Source of the DNA: UBA4416 sp044238845
GTDB lineage: Bacteria; Bacteroidota; Bacteroidia; B-17B0; Aurantibacillaceae
NCBI GenBank assembly: GCA_044238845.1
Contig: JBIICN010000019.1
Coordinates: forward strand, 3,605-67,604
Length of the DNA stretch: 64,000 nucleotides
Direction: 5' to 3'
The notes below the pieces were generated by a model that made no database searches, was not told the DNA's origin, and saw only the letters and a program-made list of their open reading frames with translations. Below are positions 1 through 9,248 of the stretch, one piece after another (within the stretch, counting starts at the first letter, position 1; each line of letters begins with the position of its first letter). The position numbers and the translations under genes are program-made.

Positions 1-395
1 AAAGGCAATGCTTTTTTATAATTTTCAACGGCTTGCTCACTCAATCCCATTTGGCTATATATGTACCCACGAGTCATATACAATTCGCTATTGCTACTTT
101 CTACCTGCTCTACATCATTTAATAAATTTAAAGCTTCGTGGGTTTTATGCTGAGATGATAAAAACTGTGCTAATTTAATTTTTAGGCTTGATGAATAAGG
201 ATAATGATCTAAAGCAAAGTCAAGTGCTTTTTTGGCTAACTCTAAATTAAACCATTGCATATAATAATCAATAATTTCTTCTAATTCGTCAGCATCAAAA
301 AATTGCTGATTTCCAGAAGAAATCATATCCTCAAATCGCTTTAAACTTTTTTCGAAATCTTGGTTGCTTAATCCATCTCCTTCAAATTCACTCAT
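1..395 (-). CDS. Tetratricopeptide repeat protein, partial (3' end outside window)
   Basis: The reading frame opens at an ATG on the minus strand (complement of 393-395) with MSEFEGDGLSNQ and stays open to the window edge, about 131 codons. The visible part is helical and degenerate-repeat-like. Segments around LELAKKALDFALDHYPYS and SELYMTRGYIYSQMGLSEQA have the alternating small and aromatic residues of TPR helices. TPR proteins are protein-interaction scaffolds. There is no signal peptide, so it is probably cytoplasmic. It is divergent from glmM with 156 bases between the starts. The C-terminal part is missing because of the window boundary, not a mutation. The TPR call is good; the specific role is unknown. 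Confidence 0.75.
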   Translation of the reverse strand, partial: MSEFEGDGLSNQDFEKSLKRFEDMISSGNQQFFDADELEEIIDYYMQWFNLELAKKALDFALDHYPYSSSLKIKLAQFLSSQHKTHEALNLLNDVEQVESSNSELYMTRGYIYSQMGLSEQAVENYKKALP

Positions 396-495
396 ACAAA
401 AACTTCTAAATAATAATAAATACAAATTTAAGGTTAAAAAATACATTTTAGGGCTTAATTTTGAACAAAAAATAGTGTATTTTGTAGAAAACTAG

Positions 496-528
496 TTGCT
501 TTAAGTGTGAAGGCTAATATTATATTTG
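496..528 (+). promoter_or_regulatory. Bacteroidota-type promoter upstream of glmM
   Basis: TATATTTG at 521-528 is an exact match to the -7 consensus TAnnTTTG. A TTG at 496-498 lies 22 bases upstream of it, inside the 17-23 range of this promoter class. The GTG start of glmM follows 23 bases after the -7 box, which gives a short leader. Confidence 0.6.
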
Positions 529-551
529 TGCGACTATAAATAAAAATTAAC

Positions 552-1973
552 GTGACTTTAATAAAAAGTATTTCAGGAATAAGAGGAACCATTGGTGGTA
601 AACCAGGTGATGGATTAAGCCCTTTAGATATTGTAAAATTTGCTTCTGCTTATGGTAGCTGGATAGTTTCGACAAGCTCGACTTCGACAGGCTCAGTCAT
701 CGCTGCTGATAAAAAGATAACTGTAGTTATTGGTCGCGATGCCCGTTTATCAGGGCAAATGGTAAATAACATTGTTTGTGGCACTTTAGTTGGCTTAGGA
801 ATTAACGTCATCGATTTAGGTTTAAGCACAACTCCAACTGTTGAAGTGGCAGTAACCGAATTAAATGCTGATGGTGGTATTATTTTAACGGCAAGCCACA
901 ATCCAAAACAATGGAATGCCCTAAAATTATTAAATAATAAAGGTGAGTTTATTAGCGATAGTGAAGGTAAATACATCCTAGAACTAGCTGATAAAGAAGA
1001 TTTTACGTATAGCGACGTGAATCAATTAGGTACTTATGAGCAACGTGATGATTTATTGCAAATTCATATTGACAAAGTTTTACAATTACCTTATGTAGAT
1101 GTGGAAGCGATTAAAAAAGCGAATTTCTCAGTAGCGGTTGATGCCGTTAACTCTAGTGGAGGAATTGTTATTCCCATGTTATTAGAGGCTTTAGGTGTTA
1201 AAACCATACATAAAATTCATTGCGAACCTACAGGACATTTTGCTCATAATCCTGAGCCATTACCTGAACATTTAAGAGATTTATCAGAAGCAGTTGTAAA
1301 AACAAAATCTGATGTGGGTATCAGTGTTGACCCAGATGTGGATCGTTTAGCTTTAGTTTGCGAAGACGGTGAAATGTTTGGAGAAGAGTATACTTTAGTA
1401 GCAGTAGCGGATGCCGTATTACAATATCATAAAGGTGGAAACACAGTTTCTAACTTATCCTCTACTCGAGCATTAAGAGATGTAACAGAAAAAATGGGAG
1501 GCACTTACTCAGCTTCAGCAGTTGGAGAAGTGAATGTGGTTAACATGATGAAATCTACCAATGCTCTTATTGGAGGAGAAGGAAATGGCGGTGTGATTCT
1601 ACCAGAAATTCATTATGGCCGTGATGCTTTAGTTGGGGTTGCTATCTTTTTAACGCACTTAGCAAAGTTCGGAAAAACTACGTCTATGTTACGTAAGTCT
1701 TTTCCTAATTACTACATCTCTAAAAATAAAATTGAATTAACTCCCGAAATTGATGTAGATAAAGTTTTAGTAAGTGTGAAAGAAAAATACGCTAAACAAC
1801 CAGTAAATACAGTAGATGGTGTAAAAATTGAATTTGATAAAGAATGGGTTCATTTACGTAAATCAAATACTGAACCCATTATCAGAATTTACAGTGAGAG
1901 TGAAAGTATGAGTACCGCTGATGCTTTAGCAAAAAAAATAATTGAAGATATTAAGGAGATTATAAAAAATTAG
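552..1973 (+). CDS. glmM: Phosphoglucosamine mutase (phosphohexomutase family)
   Basis: It converts glucosamine-6-phosphate to glucosamine-1-phosphate on the way to UDP-GlcNAc for cell wall and LPS. The 473-residue product has all four family landmarks: the phosphoserine loop TASHNP with Ser115, the metal loop DPDVDR at 260-265, the sugar loop GGEGNGGV, and the C-terminal phosphate loop RKSNTEPIIRIY. The start is GTG at 552, which gives the usual N-terminus MTLIKSISGIRGT. Residues about 39-51 (VSTSSTSTGSVIA) form an extra Ser/Thr-rich stretch encoded by a repeat-like sequence (664-703). They lie between the first helix and the strand leading to GRDAR. The fold motifs on both sides are intact, so the enzyme is probably functional. 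PgcA-like phosphomannomutase is the alternative. Confidence 0.92.
   Translation: MTLIKSISGIRGTIGGKPGDGLSPLDIVKFASAYGSWIVSTSSTSTGSVIAADKKITVVIGRDARLSGQMVNNIVCGTLVGLGINVIDLGLSTTPTVEVAVTELNADGGIILTASHNPKQWNALKLLNNKGEFISDSEGKYILELADKEDFTYSDVNQLGTYEQRDDLLQIHIDKVLQLPYVDVEAIKKANFSVAVDAVNSSGGIVIPMLLEALGVKTIHKIHCEPTGHFAHNPEPLPEHLRDLSEAVVKTKSDVGISVDPDVDRLALVCEDGEMFGEEYTLVAVADAVLQYHKGGNTVSNLSSTRALRDVTEKMGGTYSASAVGEVNVVNMMKSTNALIGGEGNGGVILPEIHYGRDALVGVAIFLTHLAKFGKTTSMLRKSFPNYYISKNKIELTPEIDVDKVLVSVKEKYAKQPVNTVDGVKIEFDKEWVHLRKSNTEPIIRIYSESESMSTADALAKKIIEDIKEIIKN
664..703 (+). repeat. Repeat-like element translated in frame inside glmM
   Basis: Two imperfect direct units, TTCGACAAGCTC (668-679) and TTCGACAGGCTC (683-694), sit side by side and are followed by AGTCATCG. 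The bases are GC-richer and unlike the surrounding codons. From memory, dispersed Bacteroidota intergenic repeats contain TTCGACAAGCTC-type cores. Here the element is read through as Ser/Thr-rich residues without a frameshift. Confidence 0.6.
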
Positions 1974-2139
1974 TGAGATAGAGAATTATTGAAGTAAAGA
2001 GTAAAAAGATATTTAATCATATTATTCTTTAAATTAATAATTAATTACAATTACGAACTTCCAAAAAATAAAGAAATATCGATTATGAATTAAGATTAAA
2101 TCAACCATTCTTTAATTCACCTATTCAACCACTGACAAA

Positions 2140-3267
2140 ATGAAAGTATATTTAGATAACGCAGCAACTACCAAATTAGATGAAAACGTATTAGAAGCGA
2201 TGTTACCATACATGCGCGAAGAATACGGAAATCCATCGTCTATTCATGCCTTTGGTCGTAAAACACGCTCTGCAATTGAAGTAGCTCGTAAAACCGTTTC
2301 TAAATTACTTAATGTTGCTCCTGCTGAAATATTTTTCACTTCTGGTGGTACAGAAGCAGATAACATGGCAATCAATCAAAGTATTCATTCTTTAGGTATT
2401 AAGCATGCGATTACCAGTAAAATTGAGCATCATGCAGTAGAACATACGTTACAAGTTTTAGAAAAAGAAGGTAAAATCAAATTAAGCTGGGTAAATGTTG
2501 ATGCCAAAGGAAATATTGATTTAAACCATTTAGAAGAGTTATTAAAAAACAACGAACGTTCATTTGTTTCTTTAATGCACGCTAATAATGAAATTGGAAC
2601 TTTACTTCCATTAGAAAAAGTGGGTGAAATTTGCGCAAAGTATGATGCTATTTTTCATAGCGATACGGTACAAACTATGGGACATTACCCAATGGATTTA
2701 CAAAAAATTAAAGTTCATTTTATTACTTGCGCAGCACATAAATTCCACGGACCAAAAGGTGTTGGTTTTTTATATGTAAATCATACTATTAAAATTCAAC
2801 CAATGATACATGGTGGCGCGCAAGAACGTAACATGCGTGGAGGCACCGAAAACACACAGGGTATTATAGGTTTAGCAAAAGCTTTAGAAATTTGTTATGC
2901 CGAAATGAACGAACATATTGCTCACATTCAAGGATTAAAAAACTACATGAGAGAGCAATTAGAAAAGGAAATTCCAGGCATTGAATTTAATGGCGAAATA
3001 TCAAATGAAAAAAGTTTATACACAGTTTTAAATTGTCGTTTTCCTGCTCACCCAGATGCCGAAATGTTATTGTTTAATTTAGATATTGCCGGTATTGCGG
3101 CTAGTGGCGGAAGCGCCTGTAGCAGTGGCAGCAACCAAGGCTCACACGTATTAAGAGGCATTGGTGCAGATGTATCACGTGCTTCGGTACGTTTTTCGTT
3201 TTGCAAATACACCGCTAAAGAAGAAATTGATTATACGATTGAAAAATTAAAGGGGATGTTGAAATAA
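2140..3267 (+). CDS. Cysteine desulfurase (NifS/IscS family)
   Basis: This PLP enzyme removes sulfur from cysteine for Fe-S clusters and thiolated cofactors. The 375-residue protein starts with the family signature MKVYLDNAATTKLDE. It has HANNEIGT, the PLP lysine in CAAHKFHGPKG (Lys201), the GGAQERNMRGGTEN segment, and the persulfide cysteine in SGGSACSSG (Cys327). The flexible SACSSG loop resembles the NifS/IscS group rather than SufS, but no iscU or suf genes are adjacent, so I give no symbol. The gene stands alone, 166 bases after glmM, and ends at a strong bidirectional hairpin. Full length for the family. Confidence 0.92.
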   Translation: MKVYLDNAATTKLDENVLEAMLPYMREEYGNPSSIHAFGRKTRSAIEVARKTVSKLLNVAPAEIFFTSGGTEADNMAINQSIHSLGIKHAITSKIEHHAVEHTLQVLEKEGKIKLSWVNVDAKGNIDLNHLEELLKNNERSFVSLMHANNEIGTLLPLEKVGEICAKYDAIFHSDTVQTMGHYPMDLQKIKVHFITCAAHKFHGPKGVGFLYVNHTIKIQPMIHGGAQERNMRGGTENTQGIIGLAKALEICYAEMNEHIAHIQGLKNYMREQLEKEIPGIEFNGEISNEKSLYTVLNCRFPAHPDAEMLLFNLDIAGIAASGGSACSSGSNQGSHVLRGIGADVSRASVRFSFCKYTAKEEIDYTIEKLKGMLK

Positions 3268-3286
3268 TAACAAGATGAATCATAAA

Positions 3287-3320
3287 TAAAAAAGCGCTAG
3301 TAAATATACTAGCGCTTTTT
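3287..3320. terminator. Bidirectional intrinsic terminator
   Basis: The stem AAAGCGCTAGTA pairs with TACTAGCGCTTT around a short AT loop, with an A-run on the left and a T-run on the right. It lies between the convergent cysteine desulfurase and mdh genes and can serve both strands. Confidence 0.85.
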
Positions 3321-3337
3321 AAATACTTAATTTATTA

Positions 3338-4279
3338 TTAAGCTGGAGTAACAGTAGATAATATGTTATTCATAGCTCTTACAGCATCTGCACTTTTTGC
3401 AAATAATGCTTTTTCTTCGTCATTTAATTTAAAGTCAACGATTTTTTCCCAACCGTTTTTACCAATAATTACAGGAACACCCATGCAAATATCAGATTGA
3501 CCATATTCTCCTTCTAACAATACGCTGCAAGGAATTAATTTTTTCTGATCGTTTAAAATACTATCAACGATTGTTGCAACTGCTGCACCTGGCGCATACC
3601 ATGCAGAAGTTCCTAACATACCAGTTAATGTAGCACCACCAACCATTGTATCAGCAGCGATTTTTTTCAATTTATCAGCATCTAATGTTTGAGAAACTGG
3701 CACACCGTTATGAGTTGCTAAGCGAGTTAAAGGAATCATAGTTGTATCACCATGTCCACCAATAACTACACCTTGTACATCACTAGCAGGAGCATTTAAT
3801 GCTTGAGATAAGTAACAGTTGAAACGCGCGCTATCTAAAGCACCACCCATACCAATGATACGGTTTTTAGGCAAATTACTTCCTTTTAATGCTAAGTAAG
3901 TCATTGTATCCATTGGATTAGATACGATAATAATTACAGCATTTGGAGAATGTTTTAAAACGTTTTCAGTTACTGTTTTTACAATTCCTGCATTAATACC
4001 AATTAACTCTTCACGAGTCATACCTGGTTTACGAGGAATACCTGAAGTTACAACTACTACATCAGAACCAGCTGTTTTAGCATAATCATTAGTGCTTCCG
4101 CTAATACGAGTATTGAAACCATTTAAAGAAGCTGTTTGCATTAAATCTAATGCTTTACCTTCTGCAAAATTTTCTTTAATGTCTAAAATTACTACTTCAC
4201 TAGCAATTCTTCTTTGTGCAATATATTCTGCACATGTTGCGCCTACATTTCCAGCGCCGATAACTGATACTTTTGTCAT
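3338..4279 (-). CDS. mdh: Malate dehydrogenase
   Basis: NAD-dependent oxidation of malate to oxaloacetate in the TCA cycle. The 313-residue protein has the Rossmann motif GAGNVGA at 8-14 and the acidic end of beta-2 in ILDIKE, typical of NAD preference. The mobile loop IPRKPGMTRE carries substrate arginines (Arg83, Arg89), VSNPMD follows, and the catalytic His176 is in IGGHGD. Arg83 in the loop with methionine nearby fits malate rather than lactate specificity. It is the LDH-like MDH type usual in Bacteroidota. It lies downstream of gyrB on the same strand, but with a 140-base gap, so it is probably transcribed on its own. Confidence 0.93.
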   Translation of the reverse strand: MTKVSVIGAGNVGATCAEYIAQRRIASEVVILDIKENFAEGKALDLMQTASLNGFNTRISGSTNDYAKTAGSDVVVVTSGIPRKPGMTREELIGINAGIVKTVTENVLKHSPNAVIIIVSNPMDTMTYLALKGSNLPKNRIIGMGGALDSARFNCYLSQALNAPASDVQGVVIGGHGDTTMIPLTRLATHNGVPVSQTLDADKLKKIAADTMVGGATLTGMLGTSAWYAPGAAVATIVDSILNDQKKLIPCSVLLEGEYGQSDICMGVPVIIGKNGWEKIVDFKLNDEEKALFAKSADAVRAMNNILSTVTPA

Positions 4280-4419
4280 TTTAATTGTTGGGTTATAGAT
4301 TTATAAAATTGTTGATTTGTTTTAGTTTTAATATTTTATAGTTAAAGTTATTGAAAGGAATTTAAAATATTATTTATTTAACTCTTTAATTGTCCAATTC
4401 AATGGTTCATTAACTAATT

Positions 4420-6378
4420 TTACGCATCAATTTTTGCATACTTCGCATTCTGTTCAATGAACTCTCTGCGTGGAGGAACTTCATCACCCATTAACATGGC
4501 AAATACACGGTCCGCTTCTGCAGCACTATCAATATTTACCTGACGTAATGTACGAGTAGCGGGATCTAATGTTGTTTCCCATAACTGAATAGCGTTCATC
4601 TCTCCTAAACCTTTATATCGTTGAATGTTTACGCTTTCCGGTTTATCTCCGCCTAATATTTTTACTTGTTCTGCTCTATCTGTTTCATTCCAACAATACA
4701 CTTGGTCTTTTCCTTTTTTCACCAAATATAATGGAGGCGCCGCAATATACACATGACCTTTCTCAACTAATTCTCTCATATGTCGGAAGAAGAACGTTAA
4801 AATTAACGTGGTAATGTGAGAACCATCTACATCGGCATCACACATAATCACAATTTTATGGTAACGTAATTTCTCCATGTTTAATGCACGGTCATCTTCT
4901 TTAGTACCACGGAAAACACCTAAAGCTGTAAATATATTTTTAATCTCTTCGTTCTCGTAAATTTTATATTCTAATGCTTTTTCAACATTTAAGATTTTAC
5001 CTCTTAATGGTAAAATTGCTTGAAAATCACGGTTACGACCTTGTTTAGCTGTTCCACCCGCTGAATCACCCTCTACTAAAAATAACTCACAAGCCATTGG
5101 ATCGTTATTTGCACAATCTGCTAATTTACCTGGTAAACCAGAACCAGACATCACAGATTTACGTTGAACCATTTCACGAGCCTTACGAGCTGCATGACGA
5201 GCCGTTGCTGCTAAAACAACTTTATCAACAATTAAACGTGCTTGTTTCGGATTTTCTTCTAAGTAATTACCTAATGCTTCACTAATTGCAGAATCAACTG
5301 CTCCAGTAACTTCGCTATTTCCTAATTTAGTTTTTGTTTGCCCTTCAAATTGAGGTTCTTGAACTTTAACAGATACAACTGCTGTTAAACCTTCTCTAAA
5401 ATCATCTCCACTAATTTCGAATTTAATATTTTTAAATAAACCATTTTTCTCGGCGTAGCTTTTTAATGTACGAGTTAAACCTCTTCGGAAACCAGCTAAG
5501 TGGGTACCGCCTTCGTGTGTATTAATATTATTGACATAACTCTGAATACTTTCACTATAAGAATGATTGTATAACATCGCCACTTCCACTGGAATGCCGT
5601 TTTTCTCACCTTCAATGTGAATCACGTCATCCATTAATTTTTCTTTACCTCCATCGATGTATTGAACGAATTCTTTTAACCCACCTTCGCTATGAAAAGT
5701 TTCTGAGTACGAAACACCATTTTCATCTTTTTGACGATCATCTAATAAATGTATAGTAATACCTTTATTTAAAAAGGCTAATTCTCGCATACGATTAGCT
5801 AAAGTGGCATAATTATATTCCCCAACGGTAAAAATGCTTAAATCGGGCTGAAAAGTCACAATAGTACCTCTATCTGTTGTGTCGCCAACCACCTTTGCTG
5901 GGTATTGAGGAATTCCTTTTCTGAACTCCTGCATCGTAATTTTACCATCTCTACCATGAACCTCTGCAATTAAAGGATCGGATAATGCATTAACGCAACT
6001 TACCCCTACTCCATGCAAACCTCCAGACACTTTATAGGTATCTTTATCAAATTTACCACCTGCATGCAAAACAGTCATTACAACTTCTAAAGCACTAACG
6101 CCCAATTTTGGATGAATGCCAGTAGGAATACCACGACCATTATCTTTTACACGAATTCCATTGCTTTCTAAAATAGTAACTGTTATTTGATCACAATGGC
6201 CAGCTAATGCCTCATCAATAGAATTATCGACTACCTCATACACTAAATGATGTAAACCTTTTACACCAATATCACCAATATACATGGCTGGTCTTTTTCT
6301 AACCGCTTCTAATCCTTCTAATACTTGAATGTTATCGGCACCGTAATTCGTCTTGTCAATCGCTGTATTTTCTTCCAT
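4420..6378 (-). CDS. gyrB: DNA gyrase subunit B
   Basis: ATPase subunit of the type II topoisomerase that introduces negative supercoils. The 652-residue product begins with the GHKL ATPase region (GLEAVRKRPAMYIGD, EVVDNSIDEA, KDNGRGIP, GGLHGVGVSCVNALS). It continues through the transducer domain and the TOPRIM domain (ELFLVEGDSAGG, MCDADVDGSHI) and ends in QRYKGLGEMNA and the GyrB tail. The length fits the short Bacteroidota GyrB without the E. coli insertion. ParE is the alternative, but the sequence and C-terminal tail favour GyrB. It is a single-gene unit with a promoter-like sequence at 6414-6446. Confidence 0.93.
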   Translation of the reverse strand: MEENTAIDKTNYGADNIQVLEGLEAVRKRPAMYIGDIGVKGLHHLVYEVVDNSIDEALAGHCDQITVTILESNGIRVKDNGRGIPTGIHPKLGVSALEVVMTVLHAGGKFDKDTYKVSGGLHGVGVSCVNALSDPLIAEVHGRDGKITMQEFRKGIPQYPAKVVGDTTDRGTIVTFQPDLSIFTVGEYNYATLANRMRELAFLNKGITIHLLDDRQKDENGVSYSETFHSEGGLKEFVQYIDGGKEKLMDDVIHIEGEKNGIPVEVAMLYNHSYSESIQSYVNNINTHEGGTHLAGFRRGLTRTLKSYAEKNGLFKNIKFEISGDDFREGLTAVVSVKVQEPQFEGQTKTKLGNSEVTGAVDSAISEALGNYLEENPKQARLIVDKVVLAATARHAARKAREMVQRKSVMSGSGLPGKLADCANNDPMACELFLVEGDSAGGTAKQGRNRDFQAILPLRGKILNVEKALEYKIYENEEIKNIFTALGVFRGTKEDDRALNMEKLRYHKIVIMCDADVDGSHITTLILTFFFRHMRELVEKGHVYIAAPPLYLVKKGKDQVYCWNETDRAEQVKILGGDKPESVNIQRYKGLGEMNAIQLWETTLDPATRTLRQVNIDSAAEADRVFAMLMGDEVPPRREFIEQNAKYAKIDA

Positions 6379-6413
6379 AAATTCTTAGATCTTCTTGTTA
6401 AGTATATAATTCT

Positions 6414-6446
6414 TAAATATAGCGATTTTATTGGGTTTTTGGGCAA
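6414..6446 (-). promoter_or_regulatory. Probable gyrB promoter
   Basis: On the minus strand, TATATTTA (complement of 6414-6421) matches TAnnTTTG except for the last base. A TTG (complement of 6444-6446) lies 22 bases upstream. The ATG follows about 35 bases downstream. Confidence 0.4.
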
Positions 6447-6604
6447 TTTATTTCCATGATTTTACTAACAAATGTTGATAAAAATATCACATAAAAACAT
6501 AAAAAAATTATCAAAAAATTTGCCGATTTGCAATATCCTATTTTCGGAAAATAAGTCAATAATTTCACTGTTTTTTATTCCTACTTTTATACTCTAAAAA
6601 AATA

Positions 6605-7390
6605 ATGATGTCAGATATATTTTCTACCGAAGCACTACTTAGTTTAATACCATTAACTTTAATGGAAATACTTTTAGGCATTGATAATGTCATATTTGTT
6701 TCAATTGTTTTAAGTCGATTAGATAAAAGCAAAACTAAACAAGCTGGCTTGATTTGGATGATTACAGGTATTGTCATGCGTTTATTATTCCTATTTATTT
6801 TAGGTTATTTAATAAAAGGAGAACAGGAGTTATTCACCATCTTTAACCATTCAGTTGCCTTAAAAGATTTAATCATGTTGGCAGGAGGCTTATTTTTACT
6901 AGTAAACTCAACCCTTGAAATACATAATAAATTAGAAGGCGAAGACCCTGATGAAGAATTAGATAAAGAAAAAAAGAAACCAGCACCTTTTAAATCCATT
7001 ATTATTCAAATGATATTAATAGACATGGTATTTAGTATTGATGGTGTTGTTACTGCTATTGGGATGGCTAACAATATCGTTATTATGATGATTGCTGTTA
7101 TTATTAGCATGGCTGTTATGTTTTATTTTGCTCCAAGAATTTCTGCCTTTATTCATAAGCATCCAACCTTCAAAGTATTGGCTCTATCCTTTTTAGTTTT
7201 AATTGCCGTATTATTAGTGGTTGAAGGTGTGCATGTTGATAAAATAGAAATCCCTAAAGGTTATATTTATTTCGCGATGGCATTCTCATTTACAGTGGAG
7301 TTAATTAATTTAAAAGTAAGAAAACAACATGAACCGGTTGAATTACGATCACCAACTTTAAAAGATGAGGAAGAAGACACTAAACACTAA
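6605..7390 (+). CDS. TerC-family integral membrane protein
   Basis: The 261-residue protein has about seven hydrophobic segments. It carries the TerC hallmarks MEILLGIDNVIFVSIV near the N-terminus and ILIDMVFSIDGVVTAIG after a charged cytoplasmic loop (EDPDEELDKEKKKPAPF). The acidic residues inside membrane helices (GIDN, SIDG) are typical of this family, which is linked to metal handling, including manganese export to secreted enzymes in some bacteria, and tellurite tolerance. A second in-frame ATG follows directly at 6608. Single-gene unit followed by a hairpin terminator. The family is certain; the transported ion is not. Confidence 0.88.
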   Translation: MMSDIFSTEALLSLIPLTLMEILLGIDNVIFVSIVLSRLDKSKTKQAGLIWMITGIVMRLLFLFILGYLIKGEQELFTIFNHSVALKDLIMLAGGLFLLVNSTLEIHNKLEGEDPDEELDKEKKKPAPFKSIIIQMILIDMVFSIDGVVTAIGMANNIVIMMIAVIISMAVMFYFAPRISAFIHKHPTFKVLALSFLVLIAVLLVVEGVHVDKIEIPKGYIYFAMAFSFTVELINLKVRKQHEPVELRSPTLKDEEEDTKH

Positions 7391-7395
7391 TAAAA

Positions 7396-7426
7396 AAAAG
7401 CTCTATCACGAAATGATAGAGCTTTT
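7396..7426. terminator. Bidirectional intrinsic terminator
   Basis: AAAAGCTCTATCA pairs perfectly with TGATAGAGCTTTT around CGAAA. It separates the plus-strand terC-like gene from the convergent minus-strand barrel gene. Confidence 0.85.
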
Positions 7427-7448
7427 AAACAACATACTACTGTAAAAA

Positions 7449-9227
7449 CTAAAAAGGAATAAACGTTAATCCAGCCATTAAATTAAAACGTTGGCTAGGG
7501 TATTTTTCCCAACGATAATAACGTGTATTGGCAATATTATTAAAGTTTACAAAGAAAGACAGCATTTTACTGTAACGGTATTCTGCTCCTAAATTAACAT
7601 CTACAATACCTTTCATTAACTTTGGTTCTGTGGTATAATTAAAACTAGCATCAGATATCTTCGTTAAAGCAAATTGATTTCCAATGACATAAATATCTCC
7701 TTTTAGGATAATTTTACTCTTTAAATTATATACCGTTGAAAACGTTAAATCAAAATCAGGCTTATGATAAGCACGTGTTTGATTTTTTGTCTTATACATG
7801 TTATAGTTTCCTTTAGCTATAAAATGTATTTTTTCTTTGTACTGATATTTAACTTGCCCAGATACATTAAGCAGATTCGTATTATCGTAAATCACTTTAT
7901 ATTGGTTATCTAATGTGCCATTTTTAGTGTAATCTACAACAAAAAAATGCATGCTATCTACGATACTATAGCTTACTTTAGCATCATAACTCATCTTCGA
8001 ACTCAAATTACCTTTTAATCCTCCAAATAAATTAATTTTAGTATTCGAATTTTTATAATTAAGGGTAGAACCAATAAATGGATTTTCGTTAGACAAACTT
8101 CTTAAAGAGTTTTTTTGTAAACCTCCATTAACTCCTGCGTAAGGTATAATAATGCTCTCATACACATCAAACTGAGCATTTAGTTGGGGATGAAAATAAA
8201 ACTTAGCTGATTCTCCAGAAAATGCATCTACCGTTGCTGACAATCCAATGTCAACCATCCATTTTTTTCCATGTGTTTCAAAATAAGGATTCAGTTTTAC
8301 AATGATATCATTAAATGTGTCGTTAGGTATTTTATGATTGTAGAAATCAGCGTCAAATGCTACAAACAAACGTTCTTTATTAATGAATGTATTAAACACT
8401 GTATTTAACTTAATATTATTTTCGGCAACATTGTAGATATCCGTTAAATTATGGTAACCTAGCTTTATCAAATGATTAATCTTTGAACTGTCTGTATAAT
8501 GACTTTGTAATTTAACAACCGGCTCAAATAACTGATAACGCTGTTTTGTATAATCTTTCGACAACTTATTTTCAGTAGTATCATAACCATAAAAACGAAC
8601 AACATTTCTTTTGTAGTTAAACTCGCCCGATAAAGTATGTTTTTTATAAAATTTCTTACCAAATACTTCTCCTTCATTATCACTAAATCCACTGTAACCC
8701 ACATCTTTTAAATGAGAAGCCGATGATATGTGTTTAATATGAGCTCCATAAGCTACATCGCGAGTTCTTAAGCTATTAATCCAAAATTCTCCATAAGGTG
8801 TTGTGTATGTTCCCATACCAACTTTTAATAATGAACGATATAATTTTGATAATGGTTCATTTTGCATTTTAGCCGCATCAATAGGAATCACTTCATATTT
8901 TGAAACCAAAGGAGTGGAAGCAATTCCATAATTAATATTAGCGATTTTTTTTACCGTATCTTTAATTTCTGGCAAATCTCCTAACTTAACCGCATCTTTT
9001 ATTGTAGGCTCAAATTCACTTGTGGCCTTTAGTTCAATATCCTTCATACCACCCGTTTGAGCTAATGTAGCAGCGATATATCCAAATATAAGAATGAGTA
9101 CAAAAAACCATTGAAGCTTTTTAATTCTGCGTTTTTGAGTTTGCTGTTCTTGCTCATACATAAACGAATTACCATACTTTCTAGACGAAAGAATAGTATC
9201 GCTATTATATTGTTTAGTTTCTCTCAT
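7449..9227 (-). CDS. Outer-membrane beta-barrel (TonB-receptor-like) protein
   Basis: The 592-residue product has a basic stretch plus hydrophobic segment at about 33-56 (KRRIKKLQ, then FFVLILIFGYIAATLAQ) that looks like a signal peptide. A long C-terminal domain of alternating aromatic/polar strands follows and ends in FNLMAGLTFIPF, a typical barrel C-terminus with terminal aromatic. There is no plug domain or TonB box, so it is not a complete TonB-dependent receptor. The first ATG leaves an unusually long leader before the hydrophobic segment; MYEQEQQ at residue 23 (start 9161) is a reasonable alternative start. It lies 21 bases downstream of the large TPR gene and probably forms an operon with it. 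Substrate unknown. Confidence 0.7.
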   Translation of the reverse strand: MRETKQYNSDTILSSRKYGNSFMYEQEQQTQKRRIKKLQWFFVLILIFGYIAATLAQTGGMKDIELKATSEFEPTIKDAVKLGDLPEIKDTVKKIANINYGIASTPLVSKYEVIPIDAAKMQNEPLSKLYRSLLKVGMGTYTTPYGEFWINSLRTRDVAYGAHIKHISSASHLKDVGYSGFSDNEGEVFGKKFYKKHTLSGEFNYKRNVVRFYGYDTTENKLSKDYTKQRYQLFEPVVKLQSHYTDSSKINHLIKLGYHNLTDIYNVAENNIKLNTVFNTFINKERLFVAFDADFYNHKIPNDTFNDIIVKLNPYFETHGKKWMVDIGLSATVDAFSGESAKFYFHPQLNAQFDVYESIIIPYAGVNGGLQKNSLRSLSNENPFIGSTLNYKNSNTKINLFGGLKGNLSSKMSYDAKVSYSIVDSMHFFVVDYTKNGTLDNQYKVIYDNTNLLNVSGQVKYQYKEKIHFIAKGNYNMYKTKNQTRAYHKPDFDLTFSTVYNLKSKIILKGDIYVIGNQFALTKISDASFNYTTEPKLMKGIVDVNLGAEYRYSKMLSFFVNFNNIANTRYYRWEKYPSQRFNLMAGLTFIPF

Positions 9228-9248
9228 AGTATATATACTGAAATTCGT

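Noticed and set aside
650..976. Minus-strand frame of 108 codons inside glmM
   Set aside because: It is antisense to strongly conserved glmM motifs, has no family features, and partly results from the repeat insert. Other opposite-strand frames (for example 4092-4298, 5097-5285, 17098-17457, 43017-43448, 62374-62631) are shadows of the same kind.
1974..2139. Small RNA or terminator between glmM and the cysteine desulfurase gene
   Set aside because: The stretch is AT-rich with no convincing hairpin or promoter box.
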